Source: Vibrio penaeicida
GTDB lineage: Bacteria > Pseudomonadota > Gammaproteobacteria > Enterobacterales > Vibrionaceae
DNA length: 64,000 nucleotides
Assembly: GCF_019977755.1 (NCBI RefSeq)
Contig: NZ_AP025144.1
Location: 62,001 to 126,000, forward strand
Direction: 5' to 3'
The position numbers and the translations under genes were made by a program. Positions 34,684-43,143 of this stretch are shown piece by piece. The notes beneath the pieces are model-generated. The model ran no database searches and was not told the origin of the DNA. It saw only the letters and a program-made list of their open reading frames with translations. Numbering within the stretch: position 1 is the stretch's first letter; the number at the start of each line of letters is the position of its first letter.

Positions 34684-35005
34684 ATGTTTATAAATCGTGT
34701 TTTTTTCTCTTCACCAATATAACTCATTCAAATATCGGAATTTTTGAGTAACTATTCAGTCAATATCTTTACTTGGAATTTGTCCTAAATTGGATGCGCC
34801 TCATGATCAATAATCAATGATGACTTTGTCATTTTCACATTCCTCACATCATCGACACATATTTCCTAAAAAGCTCTCAGTCAAATTTGTTGAATCAAAA
34901 TTCTCCTTCTAAGTGTTAATAGCCTTTGGGTAGTAGGCAGATGCGTTGGGCATGGAAGTTTAATCAGTAACGTGCCTTTAACATTAAAAATCAATGGAGT
35001 GTAGA

Positions 35006-36916
35006 ATGAAACTCAACACCACTGGGCTATTTTTAGCCCTTTCAGTCACAAGTGCGTTAACGTCCCAGGCTATTGCTGCCAATCGAGTCAACTTGGATGA
35101 AGGTGCGGAAAGAAGCCAACTAATTTCTATTTCAGAGCTGGTCGAGCAGCATCAGTTTGAAACTACGGCTTCAGTAAAACTCAATAATGACATCTCAAAA
35201 ACCAAGTTACAGCAAATGTACAAAGGGATCCCTGTTTATGGTGAAAGCTTAGTTTCTACTGCGAGCGCACTTCGGTCGGCAGAGAGCTTTTCAGGCGATT
35301 TGATCACAGGAATCGAACAAGACCTTTCCGATGTGATGCCATCAATATCAGAAAATGAAAGTGTGTCCATATTGGCTCAGCATTGGAATCACGACCTGAT
35401 AAAAGTCTCGCAGCCAGAGAGGAACTTAGTGATATGGCTGGACGAGAAAGACACGGCACATTTGGCGTGGCAAGTCTCTTATGTCGTCTATGCTAAAGAT
35501 CCTTCCCGTCCTTATGCATTTATTGATGCTAAAAGTGGCGCCATTTTAGATACGTGGGATGCGATCGCTTTTGCACAAGGAACTGGACCTGGGGGAAACG
35601 CTAAAACAGGTCGCTATCATTTTGGTACCGATTACCCTGCGTTTGATGTGAAAGAGGTAAATGGCATTTGCAGCCTTGATTCTGCCAATGTTGAAACGTT
35701 GGATATGAAGCATCAGCAAGCGGGCGGTTCAATCCACTCCTTTAACTGTTATGAGAACACCAGTCGTGAAGTGAATGGCGCCTATTCACCACTGAACGAT
35801 GCCCATGCTTTTGGACAAGTGGTGTTCAAAATGTATAAGGACTGGTATCAAACAGCGCCGCTAACCCAAAAGCTTAGGTTGCGCGTTCATTACGGTAACA
35901 GTTACGAAAACGCATTTTGGGATGGCCGCCAGATGACCTTTGGTGATGGTGCGACGCGCTTTTACCCATTGGTCAGCTTGGATGTGGTCGCCCATGAAGT
36001 CAGCCATGGCTTCACTCAGCAAAATTCCAATCTTGAATATAAAAACCAGTCAGGCGGGATGAACGAAGCGTTTTCTGACATTTCTGCTGCTGCCGCAGTT
36101 TATTACCATACCGGGAGCTTTAACTGGAAAATCGGCGATCAGATATTCAAAGGCTCAGGTTCCATGCGCTACATGGATACGCCATCACGTGATGGTAAAT
36201 CCATTGATCATGCTAAGGATTACCGCCAAGGGCTGAATGTGCACTACAGCTCTGGTGTATACAACCGTTCATTTTATCTGTTGGCTAATACCCAAGGTTG
36301 GGATATTCGCAAAGCCTTCGACGTATTTGTGTTAGCTAACCAGATGTATTGGACACCTCGATCAACTTACGACCAAGGTGCCGTGGGTGTTGTGAAAGCG
36401 GCAGTAGATTTAGGGTACTGTGTCGATGACATCGTTTACGCCTTTAACAAAGTGGGAGTGAATGCTGGTGCACTGACAGGGCAAGGGTGTAAGGATATTC
36501 CTACAGATCGTCCTCCTTTAGCGGCTTTTGACGCCTCTGTATCGGGTAAGCAAGTAACGGTCACGGATCGTTCATCCGATGATAAGGGAATCGTTGGTCA
36601 CCAGTGGACGTTTGGTGATGGGGCGATATCTACTCAACCTAATACCGCGCATACTTACAATGCCGCGGGTAGCTATACGGTGACCCTAACGGTCACTGAT
36701 ACCTCTGGGCAAACCAATTCATCGAGCCAGTCCATCACCATTGTTGATAACGGGAATTGTACGGCACCGTTGTGGGATGCTGGCACCATTTATCTGAAGG
36801 GCGACAAAGTTTCCCAAGCGGGTAAAAACTACGAAGCCAAATGGTGGACTCAAGGTGAAGACCCCACTCAAACAGGTACATGGGGAGTTTGGCGAGACCT
36901 AGGGGCTTGTCAGTAA
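35006..36916 (+). CDS. Secreted M4 (vibriolysin-type) metalloprotease with PKD and chitin-binding modules
   Basis: 636 aa; ATG 35006 with GGAG 6 nt upstream, four codons after an alternative ATG. Signal peptide to about residue 24, FTP/PepSY propeptide (to about 195), then a thermolysin-family catalytic domain. Zinc site H330-E-V-S-H334 and Glu354 in 'GMNEAFSD'; catalytic His in the 'VHYSSGVYNRSFY' block. A PKD domain ('VTVTDRSSDDKGIVGHQWTFGDG', split by eye) and a C-terminal CBM5/12 chitin-binding domain ('WDAGTIYLKGDKVSQAGKNY' with W and C residues) follow. Probably exported by type II secretion and used on chitin-associated protein. Monocistronic, with a hairpin following. Confidence 0.93.
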   Translation: MKLNTTGLFLALSVTSALTSQAIAANRVNLDEGAERSQLISISELVEQHQFETTASVKLNNDISKTKLQQMYKGIPVYGESLVSTASALRSAESFSGDLITGIEQDLSDVMPSISENESVSILAQHWNHDLIKVSQPERNLVIWLDEKDTAHLAWQVSYVVYAKDPSRPYAFIDAKSGAILDTWDAIAFAQGTGPGGNAKTGRYHFGTDYPAFDVKEVNGICSLDSANVETLDMKHQQAGGSIHSFNCYENTSREVNGAYSPLNDAHAFGQVVFKMYKDWYQTAPLTQKLRLRVHYGNSYENAFWDGRQMTFGDGATRFYPLVSLDVVAHEVSHGFTQQNSNLEYKNQSGGMNEAFSDISAAAAVYYHTGSFNWKIGDQIFKGSGSMRYMDTPSRDGKSIDHAKDYRQGLNVHYSSGVYNRSFYLLANTQGWDIRKAFDVFVLANQMYWTPRSTYDQGAVGVVKAAVDLGYCVDDIVYAFNKVGVNAGALTGQGCKDIPTDRPPLAAFDASVSGKQVTVTDRSSDDKGIVGHQWTFGDGAISTQPNTAHTYNAAGSYTVTLTVTDTSGQTNSSSQSITIVDNGNCTAPLWDAGTIYLKGDKVSQAGKNYEAKWWTQGEDPTQTGTWGVWRDLGACQ

Positions 36917-36953
36917 ATAAAAGAAAGTAAATAAGAGTCAGTAACTAAAAGCG

Positions 36954-36979
36954 AGAGGGGGCATTTCTGCTCCCTCTTT
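36954..36979 (+). terminator. Terminator of the M4 protease gene
   Basis: AGAGGG (36954-36959) pairs with CCCTCT (36972-36977), followed by TT. It overlaps the end of the pgpA remnant on the other strand. Confidence 0.65.
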
Positions 36980-37082
36980 ATAGTACGCCGAGTAAGCTGA
37001 GCCCGTATACGCACAGCCAAGCAGCAATACCCGCCAAAATGTCATCCAACATGATTCCCAATCCTCCTTTCAATTTTTTCGA
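36978..37082 (-). pseudogene. C-terminal remnant of a PgpA-like phosphatidylglycerophosphatase
   Basis: Minus-strand frame ending at 36978 reads 'KGGLGIMLDDILAGIAAWL' and then a short hydrophobic tail, the recognisable C-terminus of PgpA (E. coli has 'HGGMGIMIDDIVAGVISAG'). It is closed upstream by a stop at 37083-37085 and lacks the rest of the enzyme, so only about 34 codons remain. Confidence 0.6.
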
Positions 37083-37239
37083 TCAATCAGACTCTGTGCT
37101 CGGCTGTTTGTTGTTCTTAATGCTGTTCTACCAACCGGAATTACCAGTGTGGATCGCCATATTCATTACCGCGACATTGGTGCATTATTTTATGAATATC
37201 GTTCTATATACCCTTAGATTAAAGTCGAGCCCTTGGTAG
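37039..37239 (+). pseudogene. C-terminal remnant of a CarS-like (CDP-archaeol-synthase family) membrane protein
   Basis: 66 codons. 'NFFDQSDSVLGCLLF' and the following two hydrophobic segments resemble the C-terminal half of the CarS/DUF46 family, whose full members are about 160 aa. The N-terminal half is missing, and the first codons overlap the antisense pgpA remnant, so two opposing gene ends appear fused. It may still be read as a short membrane protein. Family assignment is by eye and tentative. Confidence 0.45.
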
Positions 37240-37454
37240 AGACTTTTGCTACATCTTTGAAACAAATTGAATCAATATATTCAAAATATTGTTGGTTGAA
37301 TCGTAATTATTCGTAACGACACTTGATAAGATAGTGGAAAGTTCTTAACTTGAAGAGTTAATTTCGACCTGTTCGAATCGACTCTCAGTTGAGTCTGCTT
37401 GGCAGGAAGCCAAGTAAATCCGGTTTTCACTTATTTCATTTCGACGAGTTTTCA

Positions 37455-38666
37455 ATGAGTTCCGATAAAAATACCAACGCATGGCAAGCACCTATGCCAG
37501 CTTCCCAGTTTGAATTTATGGCTGATATCTTAGACGCTCCATCTCCAATTGGATTTGAAGCAGCGATGAGCTACGGCGTAATCAAGCCTGAATTTGAATC
37601 TTTCATGCCGAAAGACTGGGGTATTCACCAATTCAAAGGCAATGCAGGATTAGTCTTCGATTCACACCCTGGACGTGATGATTTGGTCAGCGTAATGATC
37701 GTTGGTCACGCGGACAAAATTCGTATGCAAGTACGTAAAATCGATAGCGATGGTAAAGTTTGGATCAACACTGATTCTTTCTTACCAACCACGCTGATTG
37801 GTCACGAAGTGAAAGTCTTCTGTCAGAACCCTGAAAAAGCAGGCGAGTTCAAGACAATCGAAGGCTGTACGGTAGAAGCCTTGGGCGCTATCCACTTCTC
37901 AACGCCGGGTCAACGTTCAGGCGATCAAGGCATCAAGCCAGAATCTATCTACCTAGAACTTCACACGCACGGTGAAGATCGTAAAGCACAAGTTGAAGCA
38001 CTAGGCCTACGCCCAGGTGACCCAATCCTGCTTGATCGCCGCATCAAGCGCGGCGTGTCTTCAGACACGTTTTACGGTGCATACTTAGATAACGGTTTGG
38101 GTTGTTTCTCTGTAACTGAAATCGCACGTCTATTGGCGAAAGAAGGCTTGGACAACGTTCGCGTTCTTTACACGATTGCAACGCACGAAGAAATTGGTCG
38201 TTTCGGTTCAACTGCTGTAGTTGGTGAACTAAGACCAGACGTGCTTATCGCGACAGACGTAAACCACGATTACGAAGCTGCACCAGGTATTGGCGCAAGA
38301 AAGATGAACCCGCTGAAAATGGGTAATGGCTTTACCATTGGTCGTGGTTCTGTTGTATCTGAGTTCCTAGTGCAATCACTAGAGAAAGTATGTAAAGACA
38401 ACGACATCCCATACCAGCTGGACTTCAGTGGTCGTGATATGGGTACTGACGGTATGGCGGCAGTATTGGCGGGTGTTGATAGTGCAGCAATCACGGTAGG
38501 TTACCCTATCCGTAACATGCATACAGCATCTGAATCAGCACATACTGGTGACCTATTAGCTTCTATTCATGGTTTGACTGAATTGCTTCGTCACTTCAAC
38601 AGCCTAAACGATGGCAAAGGCATCACGCGTGATGACCTGCTAAACAGCCATATCCGTTTGGACTAA
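37455..38666 (+). CDS. M42-family metallo-aminopeptidase
   Basis: 403 aa; ATG 37455 chosen over a TTG 22 codons upstream. Cytoplasmic dinuclear zinc peptidase related to FrvX/DAPs. Metal ligands and catalytic residues are visible: 'GHADKIRM' (His, Asp), 'YLDNGLGC' (bridging Asp), 'ATHEEIGRFGS' (Glu pair), 'ATDVNHD' (Asp) and 'RNMHTASE' (His). Members usually form dodecameric particles that trim peptides. Monocistronic, ending in a strong terminator. Confidence 0.9.
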   Translation: MSSDKNTNAWQAPMPASQFEFMADILDAPSPIGFEAAMSYGVIKPEFESFMPKDWGIHQFKGNAGLVFDSHPGRDDLVSVMIVGHADKIRMQVRKIDSDGKVWINTDSFLPTTLIGHEVKVFCQNPEKAGEFKTIEGCTVEALGAIHFSTPGQRSGDQGIKPESIYLELHTHGEDRKAQVEALGLRPGDPILLDRRIKRGVSSDTFYGAYLDNGLGCFSVTEIARLLAKEGLDNVRVLYTIATHEEIGRFGSTAVVGELRPDVLIATDVNHDYEAAPGIGARKMNPLKMGNGFTIGRGSVVSEFLVQSLEKVCKDNDIPYQLDFSGRDMGTDGMAAVLAGVDSAAITVGYPIRNMHTASESAHTGDLLASIHGLTELLRHFNSLNDGKGITRDDLLNSHIRLD

Positions 38667-38716
38667 GTTCTACCTAGAGTAAGTAACACTTAAATCAAAA
38701 GGGCAGCCGAGTGGCT

Positions 38717-38803
38717 AATGCCGGTTAGTTAAGACGTTAATCGGCAGGTCAATTGAATGATCCTAACAGTATGTAAAAAATCCGATGAACCTTGTTTATC
38801 GGA
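38717..38803 (+). repeat. Dispersed ~85-bp repeat, copy 1
   Basis: Begins CTAATGCCGGTTAG and runs through GTTAATCGGCAGGTCAATTG to CTTGTTTAT. It aligns along its length, about 80% identical by eye, with 40833-40917. Both copies sit directly downstream of a + strand gene and merge into its terminator. Confidence 0.7.
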
Positions 38804-38810
38804 TTTTTTT
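38778..38810 (+). terminator. Terminator of the M42 peptidase gene
   Basis: AAATCCGAT (38778-38786) and ATCGGATTT (38798-38806) followed by T. It is part of the repeat copy 1. Confidence 0.88.
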
Positions 38811-38920
38811 ATACACGTTTCCAAGCTTTCGACATCATTGATCTTTACTAACCAAGTTGAGACACTCGCTGATCTTCTAGACATACAATTCTCCTAGAAA
38901 ATCAATTCTTCTAGAAAAAT

Positions 38921-38948
38921 AATGCCGCTCAACTAAGTGAACGGCATT
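38921..38948 (-). terminator. Terminator of the 39003-39794 operon
   Basis: On the minus strand AATGCCGTTCA and TGAGCGGCATT form the stem, followed by ATTTTTCT. Confidence 0.8.
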
Positions 38949-39002
38949 AGAGCATGAGCTCTCTTTAGTGTTGGGTTACTTACATCGGTTTAACGACCGT
39001 GA

Positions 39003-39488
39003 TTAATCTTCTTGTCTTAGAACTTTTGCCAGTAAGGATAGCGCCGCCGCAAGCAATACAATGTCTTTCAACAGGAATTGACCCGGTACGACAGAGATTG
39101 CAGGGAAGCCACCTAAGCTTGCTTCGGCGATCGGTGCGGTAAACAGAAAGCTTGTTGTAACGGCAAAGATAACCGTTGCACTAGCAGCTCCGAAGAGTGC
39201 AAACACGCGATGCACTGGCGCGAGCAACAAAGCAACCGCGGTTGCCACTTCAACCAAACCGATGAGGTTAGAAGCACCTTGTAAGCTGAAGATACTGTAT
39301 AACCAACTGGTCAGTGGGCTTGATGCCACAAGACCTTGGATTGCATTTGCTTCGTAGCTGGTAAACTTCATTGCCCCGATCCATGCCAGGACGATGATGA
39401 TAGAAAAACGTACCGCTTGGTCAGAAATGTTGGTCAGTGACTGTGTACCTGCTGCTCGGTGATTGACGGTGTTATTGAAAGTTGTCAT
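39003..39488 (-). CDS. DUF417 membrane protein (RclC/YkgB-like)
   Basis: 161 aa; ATG 39488 has AAGGAAC at the right spacing, six codons after another possible start. Four hydrophobic helices and the family pattern 'IVLAWIGAMKFTSYEANAIQGLV...SPL.SWLY' identify DUF417, the family of E. coli RclC, an inner-membrane protein made under reactive-chlorine stress. It lies 27 nt after a glutaredoxin gene on the same strand and beside an AraC regulator with two cysteines placed as in RclR. A role in oxidant defence is inferred. Confidence 0.85.
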   Translation of the reverse strand: MTTFNNTVNHRAAGTQSLTNISDQAVRFSIIIVLAWIGAMKFTSYEANAIQGLVASSPLTSWLYSIFSLQGASNLIGLVEVATAVALLLAPVHRVFALFGAASATVIFAVTTSFLFTAPIAEASLGGFPAISVVPGQFLLKDIVLLAAALSLLAKVLRQED

Positions 39489-39515
39489 GGTCTTGTTCCT
39501 TATCATTTCTTTGAG

Positions 39516-39794
39516 CTATTTGGCGTTATGTGTGATGCCTTGGCGCTCTAATATCTGTTCAAAATTGCCACTTCTGATGCTGGCGACTAAATCATCGTTT
39601 CCGCCTACATGGTGGTCGCCGACAAAAATCTGTGGAACAGTTCGTCGTTGGCTGCGGTTCTTCATCTCGTTTAGTCGCGTTGGGTTATCACTGACTTCAA
39701 TTTCTCGATACGTTAAACCTAAACGCTTTAAAGTGTGCTTTGCGGCTTTGCAATGAGGGCAGTAGTGTTTGGTATAAATTTCGATTTTTGCCAT
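39516..39794 (-). CDS. Glutaredoxin
   Basis: 92 aa, class I glutaredoxin (GrxC-like) with dithiol active site 'YCPHC' near residues 11-15, cis-Pro loop 'RTVPQIF' and the glutathione-binding 'GGNDDL'. It reduces protein disulfides and mixed glutathione disulfides. Co-transcribed with the DUF417 gene, and divergent from the AraC gene across 142 bp. Confidence 0.93.
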   Translation of the reverse strand: MAKIEIYTKHYCPHCKAAKHTLKRLGLTYREIEVSDNPTRLNEMKNRSQRRTVPQIFVGDHHVGGNDDLVASIRSGNFEQILERQGITHNAK

Positions 39795-39936
39795 GGTGGC
39801 TCTCCGCTTGTTGTCTGTAGGGTTAATTTAGCTGTTGCGGTAAATACTATCTATGCATGATAATCTTGATTTAATACACAGATCGTCTAGCTAACCTCTT
39901 ATCCCGAGTTCAGGTTAGTTAAGGGAGAGGCTAAAT

Positions 39937-40788
39937 ATGGAAGTGATGAGCGACATGCTGCGCGCGATTCGTGTCGTCGGCAGCGTCTACTTTTGCAGTC
40001 AGGTGGAAGCGCCTTGGAGTAAAACCTTTAACGACCTAGAGCACGCCAGTTTTCATTTGATTCGACGCGGTGGTTGCTGGGCGATTATTGATGATCAAGT
40101 GGAACGATTGGAAGCGGGAGATTTGATCTTCTTAGGTCCAGGGCAAGACCACGTATTGTCGAGTCAATCTCCGGATAGAGGTCAGCCAGACCTAGAAGAG
40201 CCAACGCTGTTACTTTGTGGTTCTTTTAGCTATACGCGAACAGTGACGACGCCAATACTGGAGATCTTTCCTCGGGTGACGATAGTGCGTGATAAAGACC
40301 TAGCGCAATATCCTTGGTTGCGAAGCACTTTTGACCAGTTGAGTTCAGAGTACCTATCTCAAGGACCAGGCTCGGAGCTGATCGTCAATAAGCTGACCGA
40401 AATTATCTTGGTCGAACTGATCCGAATTAACTTTGGGCGAGAGCAAAAAAGCCCGTTTTTAGAAGCGCTGAACGACAAACGTATTTCTCGCGCTCTGCAA
40501 CTGTTGCATGACCATCCTGACAAGAGTTGGACGTTGGAGTTGGTTGCAGGCGAAATTGGTATGTCGCGCGCGGCGTTCGCTAGCCGCTTTTCTGCTTTGG
40601 TTGGACAACCGATGTTTGAATACTTAACCAATCTCAGAATGGGAAGGGCACAGGAGCTATTGCGTGAATCGTTGTTGTCGATTGATGACGTGGCTGAGCA
40701 AGTTGGCTATGAATCGGAGCGCGCTTTTACGCTCACGTTTAAAAAGCATACCGGCACAACCCCCAAGCGCTTTAGAGCGCAACAGTAA
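39937..40788 (+). CDS. AraC-family regulator with cupin_6 domain (RclR-like)
   Basis: 283 aa. N-terminal cupin-type sensor (about 8-130), C-terminal AraC double helix-turn-helix (about 185-283, 'WTLELVAGEIGMSRAAFASRF' and 'SIDDVAEQVGYESERAFTLTF'). Cys20 ('VYFCSQ') and Cys94 ('LLLCGSF') fall close to Cys21 and Cys89 of E. coli RclR, whose oxidation by hypochlorite turns the regulator on. It diverges from the glutaredoxin-DUF417 operon, its probable target. Confidence 0.85.
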   Translation: MEVMSDMLRAIRVVGSVYFCSQVEAPWSKTFNDLEHASFHLIRRGGCWAIIDDQVERLEAGDLIFLGPGQDHVLSSQSPDRGQPDLEEPTLLLCGSFSYTRTVTTPILEIFPRVTIVRDKDLAQYPWLRSTFDQLSSEYLSQGPGSELIVNKLTEIILVELIRINFGREQKSPFLEALNDKRISRALQLLHDHPDKSWTLELVAGEIGMSRAAFASRFSALVGQPMFEYLTNLRMGRAQELLRESLLSIDDVAEQVGYESERAFTLTFKKHTGTTPKRFRAQQ

Positions 40789-40832
40789 CTCGATATTACT
40801 TGATATACAGATAACAAAACAGAGCCAAAGCT

Positions 40833-40917
40833 CTAATGCCGATTCAGTTAAAATGTTAATCGGCAGATCAATTGAATGGTTCTACCAATATGTGAAAATC
40901 CGGTAAACCCTGTTTAT
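40833..40917 (+). repeat. Dispersed ~85-bp repeat, copy 2
   Basis: Counterpart of 38717-38803. It contains TGCCGATT (40837-40844) and AATCGGCA (40858-40865) as a perfect inverted pair, followed by ATCAATTGAATG as in copy 1. Confidence 0.7.
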
Positions 40918-40947
40918 TCTGTAGATACAGAATAAACAGGGTTTACC
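40902..40947. terminator. Long hairpin between convergent AraC and MATE genes
   Basis: GGTAAACCCTGTTTATTCTG (from 40902) is exactly mirrored by CAGAATAAACAGGGTTTACC (to 40947); 22 bp stem in all. Probably a bidirectional terminator. Confidence 0.85.
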
Positions 40948-40980
40948 CGTGCATACACTTGGGGCATCTACTGAGTATCG

Positions 40981-42321
40981 TTACGCTCGCACTTTGTCAG
41001 CATGCACTTTAACCCAGCGACCTGACATCAAACGCTGAATACACAAGCCAATCTTTATGACCTCTTCAACGATCATCAACAATAGGATTTGCTTTGGTTC
41101 AATACCCGTTGTGATGAAGTAATAGGTAAGAGGCAGTAAAACGATCCACTGGCAGAATACATCCACGCCTAGACAGTATTTCGCGTCTCCACCTGCACGT
41201 AAAATGCCGATCATAAACATGAGCGACAAGCCTTTTAGTGCCATTGCTGCCATCAATATTTGATAAGCAAACTGAGCAGTATCGTGCAACGTTGAATTGT
41301 CACTCGCGATAAAATCAAGCACCAATGGCTGACACGCGTAAAGCAGTAAAGAGAGCATCAAACCAGAGATTAAACTCAGCCCCAGATAACGCGGTAGTAA
41401 GTATTGAATCTCATCGGTCTCTTTTTGCCCTGAGTGATTACCAATAACAACGGAAGCAGCACTCGCAAAGCCAATCAGGAGAGCTGCTGCAATGGATTCT
41501 ATCGGTGCTAACGCGCCTAAAGTGATGAGTAAATCATTACTTTGTTTCCCAATCAATGAATGGAAGACATACAAACCCAGCGACCAGATAACACTGTTAA
41601 GAGCAGCAACAGCAGAAAGCTGAATAACCACGACCGCGTCGCTTAGGTGAGTGGAAGCCCAAACCTGCTTGATTTGTGTGAGCGAGAACCAGCGCTTGAA
41701 CATTACAAATCCAATCAGGAGTAAAGTTTCTACACACGCTGCGATCAAAGAACCAATAGCGACACCAGCAATGCCCCATTTAGGAATGAAGCTGATGTTG
41801 AGGGCAATGTTAAGTGCGACACCAACCAAGCTCACCACTGTCGCAGTCATCGGTTTAAACATAGTGCGCAGCACCGTTGCCAATGAGAGTGTAATGGCGA
41901 ATAACACAAAGGTCGGCGCGATGATTTGCAGATACAAGCTACCTTGCTCAATGATGGTGCCGTCACTGGTACCAAAGGCCATCACCGCATCACTGCCCAT
42001 TAAAACGAACCCAGCACAACCAAGTGCAATGATCACGGCTAACACGAGCATAATTAAGCAAACGCGAACAAACTTGTTGTTGACCTTGTCGCCGTAACAT
42101 TGCGCTGCAACTTGCCCACCGCCAATCGCAACACCAATAATGCAAAAGCTCAACACCATGTGTGCTTTGGTTGCCAATCCCATTGCTGCCATATCCAGCG
42201 GGTTGAGATTGCCGAGCATGACGGTATCAATCATGCTTTTACTGGAAAAAAGCGCGGTTTGAAATGCGATAGGCAGCGCAAGGCTAAGCAGTGCAAGCAG
42301 CCAGTGCTTTTGCGTCTTCAT
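40981..42321 (-). CDS. MATE-family multidrug/Na+ antiporter
   Basis: 446 aa with twelve hydrophobic helices and the MATE pattern ('ALPIAFQTALFSSKSMIDTVMLG' start region, two similar halves). AAGGAAG precedes ATG 42321. Exports cationic drugs or metabolites in exchange for Na+ or H+. Its start lies inside the 3' end of the acetyltransferase gene (38-nt overlap), so the pair is translationally coupled. Confidence 0.9.
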   Translation of the reverse strand: MKTQKHWLLALLSLALPIAFQTALFSSKSMIDTVMLGNLNPLDMAAMGLATKAHMVLSFCIIGVAIGGGQVAAQCYGDKVNNKFVRVCLIMLVLAVIIALGCAGFVLMGSDAVMAFGTSDGTIIEQGSLYLQIIAPTFVLFAITLSLATVLRTMFKPMTATVVSLVGVALNIALNISFIPKWGIAGVAIGSLIAACVETLLLIGFVMFKRWFSLTQIKQVWASTHLSDAVVVIQLSAVAALNSVIWSLGLYVFHSLIGKQSNDLLITLGALAPIESIAAALLIGFASAASVVIGNHSGQKETDEIQYLLPRYLGLSLISGLMLSLLLYACQPLVLDFIASDNSTLHDTAQFAYQILMAAMALKGLSLMFMIGILRAGGDAKYCLGVDVFCQWIVLLPLTYYFITTGIEPKQILLLMIVEEVIKIGLCIQRLMSGRWVKVHADKVRA

Positions 42322-42991
42322 TGTTGCTTCCTTGTTCAAGGTATTTCACGACTACTGCTGGGTTGCCGATGGCAATGGCGTTATCCGGAATGTCTTTGTA
42401 CACCACACTGTTGGCACCAATGACAGCATTGCGACCAATGGTCACGCCCTTCAAAATGGTGGCACCCACGCCAATCCAAGCGCCAGAGCGAATGGTTACC
42501 GGGGCTGTGTGAGTGCGTTCTACTTCATCCGGTTCACCTCTGCCTGTCACTGGGTGACCACTGCAATCCATTATGGTGACGCGCGGACCAAAGCTGACAT
42601 GGTCCTCAATCGTCACTTTTTCGTAACTGACGATATTGGTTCCCTGCATGATCACATGGTTGCCAATCTCGATTTTTCCTGCCGGACGGTGGTTGGCTTT
42701 GACCAGTGTTAAGCGGACAGGGGTATTTTCAAAGGCAATATCATTTTGCGAGTAGATAAGGTTGTGCTCGCCAATCGAGATACGACCAATAAAATCATCA
42801 CTGTTGATCAACCCAGTTTCTTGAGGTAATGCGCCATAACTTTCATCACGAACAAAGGTGAACCCTACGTGTGGTTGACCGATCAGTGAGCTCGTTTTTC
42901 CTATGGTGAGGTGCGGCTGATATTGGGGTAGAACCTGTGGTGTCGCGGAATCTTGATCCATAGGGTAAAGGTTTTCATAAAAGGTGGTCAT
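42284..42991 (-). CDS. Hexapeptide-repeat (LbH) acyltransferase
   Basis: 235 aa from ATG 42991 behind AAGGAG. Left-handed beta-helix repeats ('IGRISIGEHNLIYSQND', 'IEIGNHVIMQGTN', 'IGVGATILKGVTIGRNAVIG'), with the typical end 'NAIAIGNPAVVV'. It transfers acetyl or another acyl group to a sugar, antibiotic or other acceptor; the acceptor is unknown. It precedes the MATE pump in the same operon. Confidence 0.88.
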   Translation of the reverse strand: MTTFYENLYPMDQDSATPQVLPQYQPHLTIGKTSSLIGQPHVGFTFVRDESYGALPQETGLINSDDFIGRISIGEHNLIYSQNDIAFENTPVRLTLVKANHRPAGKIEIGNHVIMQGTNIVSYEKVTIEDHVSFGPRVTIMDCSGHPVTGRGEPDEVERTHTAPVTIRSGAWIGVGATILKGVTIGRNAVIGANSVVYKDIPDNAIAIGNPAVVVKYLEQGSNNEDAKALAACTA

Positions 42992-43143
42992 GTATCTTCT
43001 CCTTGATAGCAACGACAGACCCTAGCGGATTGGAATATCGTTAACGAATGTCGAAATAGAATCGAGCATTAGGTGCCATTGCTTGTTTGTTCATCACGTG
43101 AGCAAGCACCTAGAAATTGAATTTAATTAGGTGGTCGTTGAAA

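Noticed and set aside
41651-42097. 148-codon ORF antisense to the MATE gene
   Set aside because: Shadow frame of a clear membrane transporter gene.
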